From: Procambarus clarkii
Lineage: Eukaryota; Arthropoda; Malacostraca; Decapoda; Cambaridae
DNA: 64,000 nt
Direction: 5' to 3'
Assembly (NCBI RefSeq): GCF_040958095.1
Contig: NC_091193.1
Coordinates: 30,086,565-30,150,564, forward strand
Below are positions 1 through 11,100 of this stretch, in pieces; within the stretch, counting starts at the first letter, position 1; each line of letters begins with the position of its first letter. The translations under genes and the position numbers were made by a program. Under the pieces are notes generated by a model, which did not search any database, had not been told where the DNA came from, and worked only from the letters and a program-made list of their open reading frames with translations.

Positions 1-143
1 GTGGAGCAAGACTAGTGACTCACTATAGATGTAAAGTGCCTCGTATAGTGACTGTTGTGAGCCTCTTGTAATGTCACTTGTGACACCTCTTTGTCACTTG
101 TGACACAAAGATTATTGATGTGTGTAATTGTGTGGGTGATTAG

Positions 144-220
144 ATATGTATGTGTATGTATATGTGTATACGTATATATATATGTACATGTATGTATGAG
201 GGTGTGTACATGTGTATACA
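144..220. repeat. TG/TA-rich simple sequence
   Basis: A short tract of alternating purine-pyrimidine sequence (TATGTATGTG, TATATATATG, GTGTGTACAT). It is an imperfect TG/TA microsatellite in AT-rich flank. The reading frame across it on the minus strand is low complexity (His/Thr/Tyr) and not a gene. Confidence 0.7.
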
Positions 221-1424
221 ACATTGATAATTTTGTAACTAGCGTCAAATATTGTTATTTGCTTAGCTAAACGAACTAGAGGGTTCAGTTCCTGAACCGA
301 TTATGTGCCTCTGTAATCCTTTACACCACCGCCCACGGGATGGGTATGGGGTGCATAATAAAGAAAGAAATTGAAATTGAGCAATGTTATGTACTCTCTA
401 GAGAAAATGTATGTTCTTGTATATAAATGAATAAATAAATTCGTTTGTTTAATTCTAATGCTTGTAGGCGAGAACAGTTGTGAACGCCAGCTAGCGCACA
501 AGTACATGAGCGCCCAAAATACTTTTACACAAAAGACATGTACAGACAGGCGTGTGGCTTCCGACTTCTTTTTTATTGATTAATATTAAATATTAGGCGC
601 TTACCTATAATAGTTATCATTTTATACAAGTATAACTATCACATAATAAATATAAAAGGAGTTTATCCAAAAACTGGCAGAAGTGTTGTGTTTTGTGCGT
701 TGTATCGTGTTTGTGGGCATTCGGGTGTGTTGTGTTTACGCTGGCGGGCGGCGTCCTTACCAACTCCGGATTATGTCTATTACATCACTAAACTTCATTT
801 AATAATTATATGCCTATTAAGTGTAAGATTTAAATTGTTAATAGCATTATATTGTCGTTTTAATATGGAACACGTACACATATGCGAAACGTCCAAAGCT
901 GGTGTCCGAAGTGGTAAAAATATTAGTGTGCGATGTTGTCATTGTACGGAGTGTCTTGTATCCCCCTTAAGAATAAAACAGCAGCAACAACAATAGCCAA
1001 AACAACAAAAAAAAACAAGAAACAATTGCCCTGAAACGTGATATGAAACCTTTTGGAATTCCTGTTATATTTTGTATATTTTTATGTTGTGACTAACGGG
1101 TACGCCGGAGCGCAACCGATCCCACGATCGTCGGGGATCCCCTAAATCAACAACAACACGAGTGGACAAGGAGAGGTTGGCTTCTTAATTCTACTGTGTG
1201 GAGACTTGCTAATTTATCCTTTCAAGATTGATGTTTGAGGTAAGCAAGAATCAAAGTTATTGTTGTTTAATTATAAAAGCTTGATAATGGCACCAAAGAC
1301 TGGGGAGTCTGTAGGTGGAGTTCCTATGGCGCGCAGTAAACTTTTTTGGGGTAATCATCAGGATATCTCAATGTTATGGGACTCTTGTTCAACCCTGATG
1401 ACATACAGACGTCTGGACACAAAC
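221..1424. other. AT-rich sequence, no gene recognised
   Basis: About 1.2 kb of AT-rich sequence with no long conserved reading frame. The stretch around 300-360 (a GC-rich CCACCGCCCACGGGATGG core followed by AATAAAGAAAG) resembles a dispersed decapod repeat that I only partly recognise. The 102-codon frame at 688-996 ends in a CAG/CAA run and has no recognisable domain, so I do not call it. Confidence 0.5.
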
Positions 1425-1523
1425 TCTGCCAGGGGACGTTGACCAGACCACACACTAGAAGGTGAAGGGACGACGACGTTTCGGTCCGTCCTGGACCATT
1501 CTCAAGTCAATCTGCCAGGGGAC
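1425..1523 (-). mobile_element. Penelope-derived 73-bp unit with 13-bp TSD
   Basis: Bases 1438-1510 match, in reverse orientation, the central part of the Penelope-like pLTR unit also present at 15766-15967 and 57108-57714. The insert is flanked by a perfect 13-bp direct repeat, TCTGCCAGGGGAC, at 1425-1437 and 1511-1523. This shows it entered as a discrete 73-bp retroposed unit rather than as a decayed remnant. Read on the minus strand it begins TTGACTTGAGAATGG and ends GGTCTGGTCAAC. It has no coding capacity. Confidence 0.85.
1465..1505 (-). ncRNA. hammerhead-like fold in pLTR unit
   Basis: On the minus strand a 5-bp hairpin, GGTCC-AGGAC-GGACC (1483-1497), is followed directly by CGAAAC and then ACG-TCGT-CGT-C. 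This matches the stem II / GAAA / short stem III / cleavage-C half of a type I hammerhead ribozyme. Penelope-like elements are known to carry such ribozymes in their pLTRs. The upstream box is CTTGAGAATG rather than a clean CTGANGA, so activity is doubtful. The same arrangement recurs at 15797-15833, 15864-15902, 57139-57175 and 57590-57626. Confidence 0.35.
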
Positions 1524-1569
1524 CACCGGAACACCTGCCGCGATTATATCCATTGGGTCTAGGTCCTGG

Positions 1570-1899
1570 TCCGTCTAATTACCACAAGCTACACAAAGCT
1601 TCCTGGCAATACGTTAGTAATGAATAAATATGATATGTTAGGTTGACCTAACCTAACCTAATCTAACCTAACCTAACCGACGCTTGGATCGTCAACTTGA
1701 TTTGGCGTCACCAGCTCTTTTTTTCGTCTAATTTCTTTATAAAAAGATACTTTTTCAGATTAAAATTATGTTTTTTCGTGTTGTACATTCAGCACCAACA
1801 TTATAATGAGTAAATATATCATTTATTCATTACTAACGTATTGCCAGGAAGCTTAGTGAAGCTTGTGTAGCTTGTGGTAGCTTGCAGTAATTAGGCGGA
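1570..1899. mobile_element. 330-bp inverted-repeat element (MITE-like)
   Basis: The left arm from 1570 (TCCGTCTAATTACCACAAGC onward to about 1632) is repeated in reverse complement at 1818-1899. The shared features are the TAATTA(G/A)(A/G)CGGA end, the CTTGTGTAGCTTG segment and the ATACGTTAGTAATGAATAAA segment. The right arm holds a short internal duplication (GCTTAGTGAAGCTTG). There is no coding capacity. Structure and size fit a non-autonomous DNA transposon, but I cannot place it in a superfamily and no clear target duplication is seen. Confidence 0.7.
1646..1678. repeat. (CCTAA)n interstitial telomere-like motif
   Basis: Five to six tandem CCTAA units, one altered to ATCTAA, the complement of the arthropod telomere repeat TTAGG. 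It lies inside the inverted-repeat element at 1570-1899, so it is more likely part of that element than a chromosome end. Confidence 0.75.
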
Positions 1900-1998
1900 C
1901 TGGTCGAGGGGTCCAAGCGACAATGTTGTGGAACGACTTATCCAAGATAAATTGTCACCTGGAGAGAGTTTGCTGGCATATCAGCCTCTTGTACACAG

Positions 1999-2014
1999 TA
2001 TAATAATAATAATA

Positions 2015-2053
<39 letters not shown>

Positions 2054-2400
2054 GTTTATTTAGGAAAAGTACATACATAGATGCAGAGTTAGAAACATTC
2101 TAATTATTTATAGACAGAGCTAGTAGGTTAGCTAGGTAACTCCATATAAGGTAGGTTACATGGAGTTAATTAGGTAGTACTTAGTTTTCATCTTAAACTG
2201 GTTGAGAGAGGTACAGCCTTTGACATGATTGGGAAGGTCATTACACATTCTGGGTCCCTTGATTTGTAGAGCATTTCTAGTTTGATTAAGTCGTTTGATT
2301 AAGTCATAAAAAACTGTTCCCGTAGCAGTAGGAGAATGCTCATCAAACTTGCAAATCCCACTGTTAAGTTTGACCTCATACAATCACCTGCTAAGCAAAA
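1999..2400 (-). mobile_element. LINE 3' end with (TTA)n tail
   Basis: On the minus strand, 2383-2156 encodes about 75 residues with the typical carboxyl end of a non-LTR retrotransposon polymerase: RNALQIKGPRMCNDLPNHVK, then a CTSLNQFK segment. This motif occurs at the end of many LINE ORFs. It is followed by a 3' UTR and a (TTA)n run (2053 down to 1999 on the plus strand) that serves as the 3' tail. It is heavily 5'-truncated, with no reverse transcriptase core. Confidence 0.7.
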
Positions 2401-3032
2401 AACTAACCTCTATATAAATGAGTGCCTTACAAAGCGGCATGGATTCCTCCTCTTCAGGCTGCGTAAAATTCGCAAACTAAACCCTAAAATTCGCAAAACA
2501 AACTAAAGCAGTGCTACACTAGGAATGGAACGATCATTGTAAAAAAGGAAAGTGCAGGAAAATGATATGAAATAAAGTGTGACCAACAACTACTGGCCTA
2601 CTTTAGTGATTGTGGTATATCTGAAAACCTGAACCCGATCAATGCCAATACTGAAAATAACTCTTTGAGTGTCTGAGCCTAACCCAACTTAATCCAAACT
2701 TGTCCAAGGTGCTGTCTCTGCCTTACCATTTACCTAATGTTCTCTCATTCATATAAATTCCTAAGTAATCAGTCAAGTCTCCATGCACTTATGCAAGCAT
2801 CTACCTCAGTATCATTGTAAAATTTTACTCTTAAATCTAATCTTACCCTATTCTTTTTAAATTTAAAATTTAATTGTACTGATTTATGTCATTTATTGAA
2901 ATTAATTATTGATCTCATTTTGTTTTCTTAAGTTCATACTAATTATAGGTTCAAAACTAAGCTAAATAAAATTAATTATCTTTAAGATTATTTTACTTTG
3001 CAATTATCATTTGTCTCATTACTTTTTTGTTA
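2401..3032. other. AT-rich sequence, nothing recognised
   Basis: About 630 bp of AT-rich DNA between the LINE 3' end and the mariner-like terminus. I see no coding exon, tRNA or long direct repeat here. The part after 2660 may be another decayed repeat tail, but I cannot show it. Confidence 0.5.
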
Positions 3033-3240
3033 TACAGTGGTACCTCGGAACACGAGTGTCCCTGTATGCGAGTTTTTCGGAATACGAGCCGGATTTCCTC
3101 GGAAAATGTGTCTCGGAAGGCGAGGGTTACCTCGGAACGCGAGTTTGTTGATACGCGTTCAGGCCGACCTAGCGCGTGGTGGTACGGCGATCGTCGCCCC
3201 TCCACCCCTTAGTTTACCATTGTCTCCCGCCCAGTGACTA
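3033..3240 (+). mobile_element. mariner-like terminus
   Basis: After a TA dinucleotide the sequence CAGTGGTACCTCGGAACACG starts a series of degenerate CGGAA-x-ACGAG repeats. This is typical of a mariner/Tc1-derived terminal region found in many animals. No transposase frame is visible. A reversed, partly similar end lies beyond the DIRS element at about 36425-36466 (GTAAGTTG...GTGCCACTG), so DIRS copy A may have inserted into this element. That link is weak. Confidence 0.5.
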
Positions 3241-3282
3241 TCCCTCCTGAATTCTTCACAAGGATTTACAGTTTTATGTCGG

Positions 3283-3710
3283 TTTTCTGGGGGGAGCCCC
3301 GTCGGCTCCCCGGAGCTCTACCGGCTGATATGCTAATGTCAGACTTTGGCATCAGTCATGTGTATGGAGTTCTAGGGCCTACCGGGGACCATGGCCAGAA
3401 CCTGGCCCCCTCAGAGAGGCAAGGGGAGCAATGGCCTATAGAAGCCCCCGTGTGGTTGGAAGCATTCTATGTCTGCCATCGACCGGGTCAAGCATCCAGA
3501 AAGGTAAGCATTCCAAAACAAACCCCTATTGTGGTGAAAATTGCTACCTAAAGCCGAACTAGTGGATAGAACTCTTCAACAGAAAACAAGGAAACTAGTA
3601 TGACGTCATATGTCACCGCGCCGCTGTCTGCGCAGCTCCCCCCTCCCCGGGAGGGGGAAGGGGGAGCCCCAGACCTCCCACGCCGGCTATCCACCCACCA
3701 GTTCTTCGGC
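3283..3710 (+). repeat. left ITR of DIRS copy A
   Basis: It begins with a T-run followed by CTGGGGGGAGCC. GGGGAGCC/GGCTCCCC form a short hairpin. Further in lie AGCATTCTATGTCTGCCATC and a GC palindrome around CTCCCCGGGAG at 3649-3659. The whole segment is the reverse complement of 35925-36400, with divergence. The same ITR starts copies B (39264), E (54423) and F (61396). Confidence 0.85.
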
Positions 3711-4379
3711 TGATGCTATAGGCAACGGTTATGTGCTCCGGCTCCAGTGGTTGTTTCAGCACTGTACCTAGAGTGTGGTGTCTGTTTTCTAGGTGGTGCG
3801 TGAGCCGGGAGTGATTCTTCAGTACTCGGGCTGCATGCGCCTAGGGTTCCCTTCCCTAGGTGCCCTGTAAGTACTGCCCTTGGGGCTTGGGGCCACCTTC
3901 CACAAGTTCCTTGGGTCTTGCCCCTGCTTGGCCGTTTACTGCTTGGTTTTCGGCCGCTCTTTGTGTGCTCGGGTGTTCTGTCTCCCTTGTTCGCCTTAGA
4001 GTAAGGGGCAGTGTTTGCACTGGTGGGGTGCAGGGTACTGTGCAGCTTGTCTTTACCAATCATAGCGGCCGGCTCTGTTCCGCTTGGGTACGCTGTCCTC
4101 TTGCGGGGCTTTCTTTTTCTTTTTGTTTATCTACCTGGTGGGGGGGGGGTTCTCCCTTCGTTCTTGCCCCTTGTGTCCCTTGTGTTCTGAGTATTTTCTG
4201 GTGGTACCCCCTGCTAGGTCCCCGTGAGTGTACACATCCCGGGGGTTCAGCTCTTAGAAAGTTATTTGGTAGCTTTGGGTGCCGGTTAGCAGTACCCTGC
4301 CTGGGATTACCTGAGTGCGAGTCCTCTTATAGTAAACGCTCGGGACCCTGGGAAACCCCTGGGAGCGCGTGGGTCCGAT
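3711..4379 (+). other. 5' untranslated region of DIRS copy A
   Basis: GC- and T-rich leader shared with copies B, E, F and G. A recognisable anchor is GGGCTGCATGCGCCTAGGG, followed by GCCCTGTAAGTACTGCCCTT. It holds a run of ten Gs at about 4140. No convincing reading frame is conserved between copies here. Confidence 0.6.
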
Positions 4380-5104
4380 GGATGTGACACCAGAGTCCCC
4401 CCCCTCGCTTCCAGCGAGTTTGAGGGTTGCTCTCACCTTTTGTCTCTGGGTGACTCTCTGTTTTGCCTCCGTCTGCTACCTGTGGGGTCGGTGACACCTT
4501 CGACCCGGAGTCCTGCGAGTTTGGTTGCTCGTTGTGGCTTGGTTACCCAGTTGTTCTAACGAAGCGGGTGCGGGCAGCAGGGGCGTTGCACTTGAGCTTT
4601 GCTGGTGGCAACGTTCTCGTGGTTTCCTCCCCGGGAGCCCCGGGGCTGCCCCGTTGTAGTTCGTTTTGGGACTTGGGGGTGTTGGTTGCTTCGGTTCAAT
4701 CCACGCCCCCTTGTCTTTCCCCTGGTTCACCCTTCCTGCCTGCATCCGGTTCCTTACTGTCTGTAGGTTCGGGGCGGGGTTTTTGGTGGTGTTGAGACTC
4801 GGGCAGTCTCGGGGAATTCCCCTTCCGGGGTAGTGACGGGGGCATTTGAGCCTGTTCCTCCAGCCGTGTTGTATGAGTCTGCCAGTGGGGTCCCTTCCTT
4901 AGTGTTTTCACGGCTGCCCCGGTTTTCTGGTACGGCCGGGGCTTTGGGGAAACGGCTCGACCCTGGGGCCTGTCGTGTCGGTTGCCGGGGCTGGGGAGGG
5001 GCTGACTTGGGGGGCCTTGGCCCCGTTGGACCCCATGGGGGTATTTATCCCCCTCTAGGCGGGGCTTGTGGTTACGCGGAGTGGGGTCTTTCCTCCCCAC
5101 TCAG
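4380..5104 (+). pseudogene. DIRS ORF1 (gag-like), 5' remnant, copy A
   Basis: It aligns with the ORF1 start of copies B, E and F, where the amino end reads CEFEGC then CxxxH-A-CW and CELCC, a Cys/His-rich zinc-binding pattern of DIRS ORF1 proteins. In this copy the first Cys is Ser (AGC instead of TGC), the histidine region is altered, and small indels break the frame near 4485. The homology runs to about 5100 and then stops abruptly at the 28-bp satellite. Confidence 0.7.
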
Positions 5105-8100
5105 GAGTGGTTGTAAGTGTGGTGGGTGGCAGGAGTGGTTGTGGGTGTGGTGGGTGTCAGGAGTGGTTGTGGGTGTGGTGGGTGGCAGGAGTGGTTGTGG
5201 GTGTGGTGGGTGTCAGGAGTGGTTGTGGGTGTGGTGGGTGTCAGGAGTGGTTGTGGGTGTGGTGGGTGTCAGGAGTGGATGTGGGTGTGGTGGGTGGCAG
5301 GAGTGGTTGTGGGTGTGGTGGGTGGCAGGAGTGGATGTGGGTGTGGTGGGTGGCAGGAGTGGTTGTGGGTGTGGTGGGTGGCAGGAGTGGTTGTGGGTGT
5401 GGTGGGTGGCAGGAGTGGTTGTGGGTGTGGTGGGTGGCAGGAGTGGTTGTAGGTGTGGTGGGTGGCAGGAGTGGTTGTGGGTGTGGTGGGTGGCAGGAGT
5501 GGTTATAGGTGTGGTGGGTGGCAGGAGTGGTTGTAGGTGTGGTGGGTGGCAGGAGTGGTTGTAGGTGTGGTGGGTGGCAGGAGTGGTTGTGGGTGTGGTG
5601 GGTGGCAGGAGTGGTTGTGGGTGTGGTGGGTGGCAGGAGTGGTTGTGGGTGTGGTGGGTGGCAGGAGTGGTTGTGGGTGTGGTGGGTGGCAGGAGTGGTT
5701 GTAGTTGTGGTGGGTGGCAGGAGTGGTTGTGGGTGTGGTGGGTGGTAGGAGTGGTTGTGGGTGTGGTGGGTGGCAGGAGTGGTTGTGGGTGTGGTGGGTG
5801 GCAGGAGTAGATGTGGGTGTGGTGGGTGGCAGGAGTGGATGTGGGTGTGGTGGGTGGCAGGAGTGGATGTGGGTGTGGTGGGTGGCAGGAGTGGTTGTGG
5901 GTGGGTTTTGGGTGGCAGGAGTGGGTGTGGGTGTGGTGGGTGGTAGGAGTGGTTGTAGGTGTGGTGGGTGGCAGGAGTGGTTGTGGGTGTGGTGGGTGGC
6001 AGGAGTGGTTGTAGGTGTGGTGGGTGGCAGGAGTGGTTGGGGTGTGGTGGGTGGCAGGAGTGGTTGTAGGTGTGGTGGGTGGCAGGAGTGGCTGTGGGTG
6101 TGGTGGGTGGCAGGAGTGGGTGTGGGTGTGGTGGGTGGTAGAAGTGGTTGTAGGTGTGGTGGGTGGCAGGAGTGGTTGTAGGTGTGGTGGGTGGCAGGAG
6201 TGGATGTGGGTGTGGTGGGTGGCAGGAGTAGATGTGGGTGTGGTGGGTGGCAGGAGTGTGGGTGTGGTGGGTGGCAGGAGTGGATGTGGGTGTGGTGGGT
6301 GGCAGGAGTGGTTGTGGGTGTGGTAGGTGGCAGGAGTAGGTGTGGGTGTGGTGGGTGGCAGGAGTGGATGTGGGTGTGGTGGGTGGCAGGAGTGGATGTG
6401 GGTGTGGTGGGTGGCAGGAGTGGTTGTGGGTGTGGTGGGTGGCAGGAGTGGATGTGGGTGTGGTGGGTGGCAGGAGTGGTTGTGGGTGTGGTGGGTGGCA
6501 GGAGTGGATGTGGGTGTGGTGGGTGGCAGGAGTGGATGTGGGTGTGGTGGGTGGCAGGAGTGGTTGTGGGTGTGGTGGGTGGCAGGAGTGGTTGCAGGTG
6601 TGGTGGGTGGCAGGAGTGGATGTGGGTGTGGTGGGTGGCAGGAGTGGTTGTAGGTGTGGTGGGTGGCAGGAGTGGTTGTAGGTGTGGTGGGTGGCAGGAG
6701 TGGTTGTGGGTGTGGTGGGTGGCAGGAGTGGATGTGGGTTTGGTGGGTGGCAGGAGTGGTTGTAGGTGTGGTGGGTGGCAGGAGTGGATGTGGGTGTGGT
6801 GGGTGGCAGGAGTGGGTGTGGTGGGTGGCAGGAGTGGATGTGGGTGTGGTGGGTGGCAGGAGTGGTTGTAGGTGTGGTGGGTGGCAGGAGTGGTTGTAGG
6901 TGTGGTGGGTGGCAGGAGTGGATGTGGGTGTGGTGGGTGGCAGGAGTGGATGTGGGTGTGGTGGGTGGCAGGAGTGGTTGTAGGTGTGGTGGGTGGCAGG
7001 AGTGGTTGTAGGTGTGGTGGGTGGCAGGAGTGGTTGAAGGTGTGGTGGGTGGCAGGAGTGGTTGTAGGTGTGGTGGGTGGCAGGAGTGGTTGTAGGTGTG
7101 GTGGGTGGCAGGAGTGGATGTGGGTGTGGTGGGTGGCAGGAGTGGTTGTGGGTGTGGTGGGTGTCAGGAGTGGATGTGGGTGTGGTGGTTGGCAGGAGTG
7201 GTTGTGGGTGTGGTGGGTGGCAGGAGTGGATGTGGGTGTGGTGGGTGGCAGGAGTGGTTGTGGGTGTGGTGGGTGGCAGGAGTGGTTGTGGGTGTGGTGG
7301 GTGGCAGGAGTGGTTGTGGGTGTGGTGGGTGGCAGGAGTGGTTGTAGGTGTGGTGGGTGGCAGGAGTGGTTGTGGGTGTGGTGGGTGGCAGGAGTGGTTA
7401 TAGGTGTGGTGGGTGGCAGGAGTGGTTGTAGGTGTGGTGGGTGGCAGGAGTGGTTGTGGGTGTGGTGGGTGGCAGGAGTGGTTGTGGGTGTGGTGGGTGG
7501 CAGGAGTGGTTGTGGGTGTGGTGGGTGGCAGGAGTGGTTGTGGGTGTGGTGGGTGGCAGGAGTGGTTGTGGGTGTGGTGGGTGGCAGGAGTGGTTGTGGG
7601 TGTGGTGCGTGGCAGGAGTGGTTGTAGTTGTGGTGGGTGGCAGGAGTGGTTGTGGGTGTGGTGGGTGGCAGGAGTGGTTGTGGGTGTGGTGGGTGGCAGG
7701 AGTGGTTGTGGGTGTGGTGGGTGGCAGGAGTAGATGTGGGTGTGGTGGGTGGCAGGAGTAGATGTGGGTGTGGTGGGTGGCAGGAGTGGATGTGGGTGTG
7801 GTGGGTGGCAGGAGTGGATGTGGGTGTGGTGGGTGGCAGGAGTGGTTGTGGGTGGGTTTTGGGTGGCAGGAGTGGGTGTGGGTGTGGTGGGTGGTAGGAG
7901 TGGTTGTAGGTGTGGTGGGTGGCAGGAGTGGTTGTAGGTGTGGTGGGTGGCAGGAGTGGTTGTAGGTGTGGTGGGTGGCAGGAGTGGTTGTGGGTGTGGT
8001 GGGTGGCAGGAGTGGTTGTAGGTGTGGTGGGTGGCAGGAGTGGCTGTGGGTGTGGTGGGTGGCAGGAGTGGTTGTGGGTGTGGGTGTGGTGGGTGGTAGG

Positions 8101-11100
8101 AGTGGTTGTAGGTGTGGTGGGTGGCAGGAGTGGTTGTAGGTGTGGTGGGTGGCAGGAGTGGATGTGGGTGTGGTGGGTGGCAGGAGTAGATGTGGGTGTG
8201 GTGGGTGGCAGGAGTGTGGGTGTGGTGGGTGGCAGGAGTGGATGTGGGTGTGGTGGGTGGCAGGAGTGGTTGTGGGTGTGGTAGGTGGCAGGAGTGGTTG
8301 TGGGTGTGGTAGGTGGCAGGAGTAGGTGTGGGTGTGGTGGGTGGCAGGAGTGGATGTGGGTGTGGTGGGTGGCAGGAGTGGATGTGGGTGTGGTGGGTGG
8401 CAGGAGTGGTTGTGGGTGTGGTGGGTGGCAGGAGTGGATGTGGGTGTGGTGGGTGGCAGGAGTGGTTGTGGGTGTGGTGGGTGTCAGGAGTGGATGTGGG
8501 TGTGGTGGGTGGCAGGAGTGGTTGTGGGTGTGGTGGGTGGCAGGAGTGGATGTGGGTGTGGTGGGTGGCAGGAGTGGTTGTGGGTGTGGTGGGTGGCAGG
8601 AGTGGTTGTGGGTGTGGTGGGTGGCAGGAGTGGTTGTGGGTGTGGTGGGTGGCAGGAGTGGTTGTAGGTGTGGTGGGTGGCAGGAGTGGTTGTGGGTGTG
8701 GTGGGTGGCAGGAGTGGTTATAGGTGTGGTGGGTGGCAGGAGTGGTTGTAGGTGTGGTGGGTGGCAGGAGTGGTTGTGGGTGTGGTGGGTGGCAGGAGTG
8801 GTTGTGGGTGTGGTGGGTGGCAGGAGTGGTTGTGGGTGTGGTGGGTGGCAGGAGTGGTTGTGGGTGTGGTGGGTGGCAGGAGTTGTTGTAGTTGTGGGGG
8901 GTGGCAGGAGTGGTTGTGGGTGTGGTGGGTGGCAGGAGTGGTTGTGGGTGTGGTGGGTGGCAGGAGTAGATGTGGGTGTGGTGGGTGGCAGGAGTAGATG
9001 TGGGTGTGGTGGGTGGCAGGAGTGGATGTGGGTGTGGTGGGTGGCAGGAGTGGATGTGGGTGTGGTGGGTGGCAGGAGTGGTTGTGGGTGGGTTTTGGGT
9101 GGCAGGAGTGGGTGTGGTGGGTGGTAGGAGTGGTTGTAGGTGTGGTGGGTGGCAGGAGTGGTTGTAGGTGTGGTGGGTGGCAGGAGTGGTTGTGGGTGTG
9201 GTGGGTGGCAGGAGTGGTTGTGGGTGTGGTGGGTGGCAGGAGTGGGTGTGGGTGTGGTGGGTGGCAGGAGTGGTTGTAGGTGTGGTGGGTGGCAGGAGTG
9301 GTTGTGGGTGTGGTGGGTGGCAGGAGTGGTTGTAGGTGTGGTGGGTGGCAGGAGTGGTTGTGGGTGTGGTGGGTGGCAGGAGTGGTTGTAGGTGTGGTGG
9401 GTGGCAGGAGTGGCTGTGGGTGTGGTGGGTGGCAGGAGTGGTTGTGGGTGTGGGTGTGGTGGGTGGTAGGAGTGGTTGTAGGTGTGGTGGGTGGCAGGAG
9501 TGGTTGTAGGTGTGGTGGGTGGCAGGAGTGGATGTGGGTGTGGTGGGTGGCAGGAGTAGATGTGGGTGTGGTGGGTGGCAGGAGTGTGGGTGTGGTGGGT
9601 GGCAGGAGTGGATGTGGGTGTGGTGGGTGGCAGGAGTGGTTGTGGGTGTGGTAGGTGGCAGGAGTAGGTGTGGGTGTGGTGGGTGGCAGGAGTGGATGTG
9701 GGTGTGGTGGGTGGCAGGAGTGGATGTGGGTGTGGTGGGTGGCAGGAGTGGTTGTGGGTGTGGTGGGTGGCAGGAGTGGTTGTGGGTGTGGTGGGTGGCA
9801 GGAGTGGGTGTGGGTGTGGTGGGTGGCAGGAGTGGTTGTAGGTGTGGTGGGTGGCAGGAGTGGTTGTGGGTGTGGTGGGTGGCAGGAGTGGTTGTAGGTG
9901 TGGTGGGTGGCAGGAGTGGTTGTGGGTGTGGTGGGTGGCAGGAGTGGTTGTAGGTGTGGTGGGTGGCAGGAGTGGATGTGGGTGTGGTGGGTGGCAGGAG
10001 TGGTTGTGGGTGTGGGTGTGGTGGGTGGTAGGAGTGGTTGTAGGTGTGGTGGGTGGCAGGAGTGGTTGTAGGTGTGGTGGGTGGCAGGAGTGGATGTGGG
10101 TGTGGTGGGTGGCAGGAGTAGATGTGGGTGTGGTGGGTGGCAGGAGTGTGGGTGTGGTGGGTGGCAGGAGTGGATGTGGGTGTGGTGGGTGGCAGGAGTG
10201 GTTGTGGGTGTGGTAGGTGGCAGGAGTAGGTGTGGGTGTGGTGGGTGGCAGGAGTGGATGTGGGTGTGGTGGGTGGCAGGAGTGGATGTGGGTGTGGTGG
10301 GTGGCAGGAGTGGTTGTGGGTGTGGTGGGTGGCAGGAGTGGATGTGGGTGTGGTGGGTGGCAGGAGTGGTTGTGGGTGTGGTGGGTGGCAGGAGTGGATG
10401 TGGGTGTGGTGGGTGGCAGGAGTGGATGTGGGTGTGGTGGGTGGCAGGAGTGGTTGTGGGTGTGGTGGGTGGCAGGAGTGGTTGCAGGTGTGGTGGGTGG
10501 CAGGAGTGGATGTGGGTGTGGTGGGTGGCAGGAGTGGTTGTAGGTGTGGTGGGTGGCAGGAGTGGTTGTAGGTGTGGTGGGTGGCAGGAGTGGTTGTGGA
10601 TGTGGTGGGTGGCAGGAGTGGATGTGGGTTTGGTGGGTGGCAGGAGTGGTTGTAGGTGTGGTGGGTGGCAGGAGTGGATGTGGGTGTGGTGGGTGGCAGG
10701 AGTGGGTGTGGTGGGTGGCAGGAGTGGATGTGGGTGTGGTGGGTGGCAGGAGTGGTTGTAGGTGTGGTGGGTGGCAGGAGTGGTTGTAGGTGTGGTGGGT
10801 GGCAGGAGTGGATGTGGGTGTGGTGGGTGGCAGGAGTGGATGTGGGTGTGGTGGGTGGCAGGAGTGGTTGTAGGTGTGGTGGGTGGCAGGAGTGGTTGTA
10901 GGTGTGGTGGGTGGCAGGAGTGGTTGAAGGTGTGGTGGGTGGCAGGAGTGGTTGAAGGTGTGGTGGGTGTCAGGAGTGGTTGTAGGTGTGGTGGGTGTCA
11001 GGAGTGGTTGTAGGTGTGGTGGGTGGCAGGAGTGGATGTGGGTGTGGTGGGTGGCAGGAGTGGTTGTGGGTGTGGTGGGTGGCAGGATTGGTTGTGGGTG

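Noticed and set aside
688-996. Possible 102-codon gene at the left edge
   Set aside because: No recognisable domain, low-complexity Gln end, AT-rich context and no splice or codon evidence.
1646-1678. Chromosome end (telomere)
   Set aside because: Only five or six CCTAA units, imperfect, inside a small inverted-repeat element with unique sequence on both sides.
3234-3551. 105-codon frame in the left ITR
   Set aside because: It overlaps the inverted terminal repeat. Equivalent frames in other ITR copies are broken, so it is not coding.
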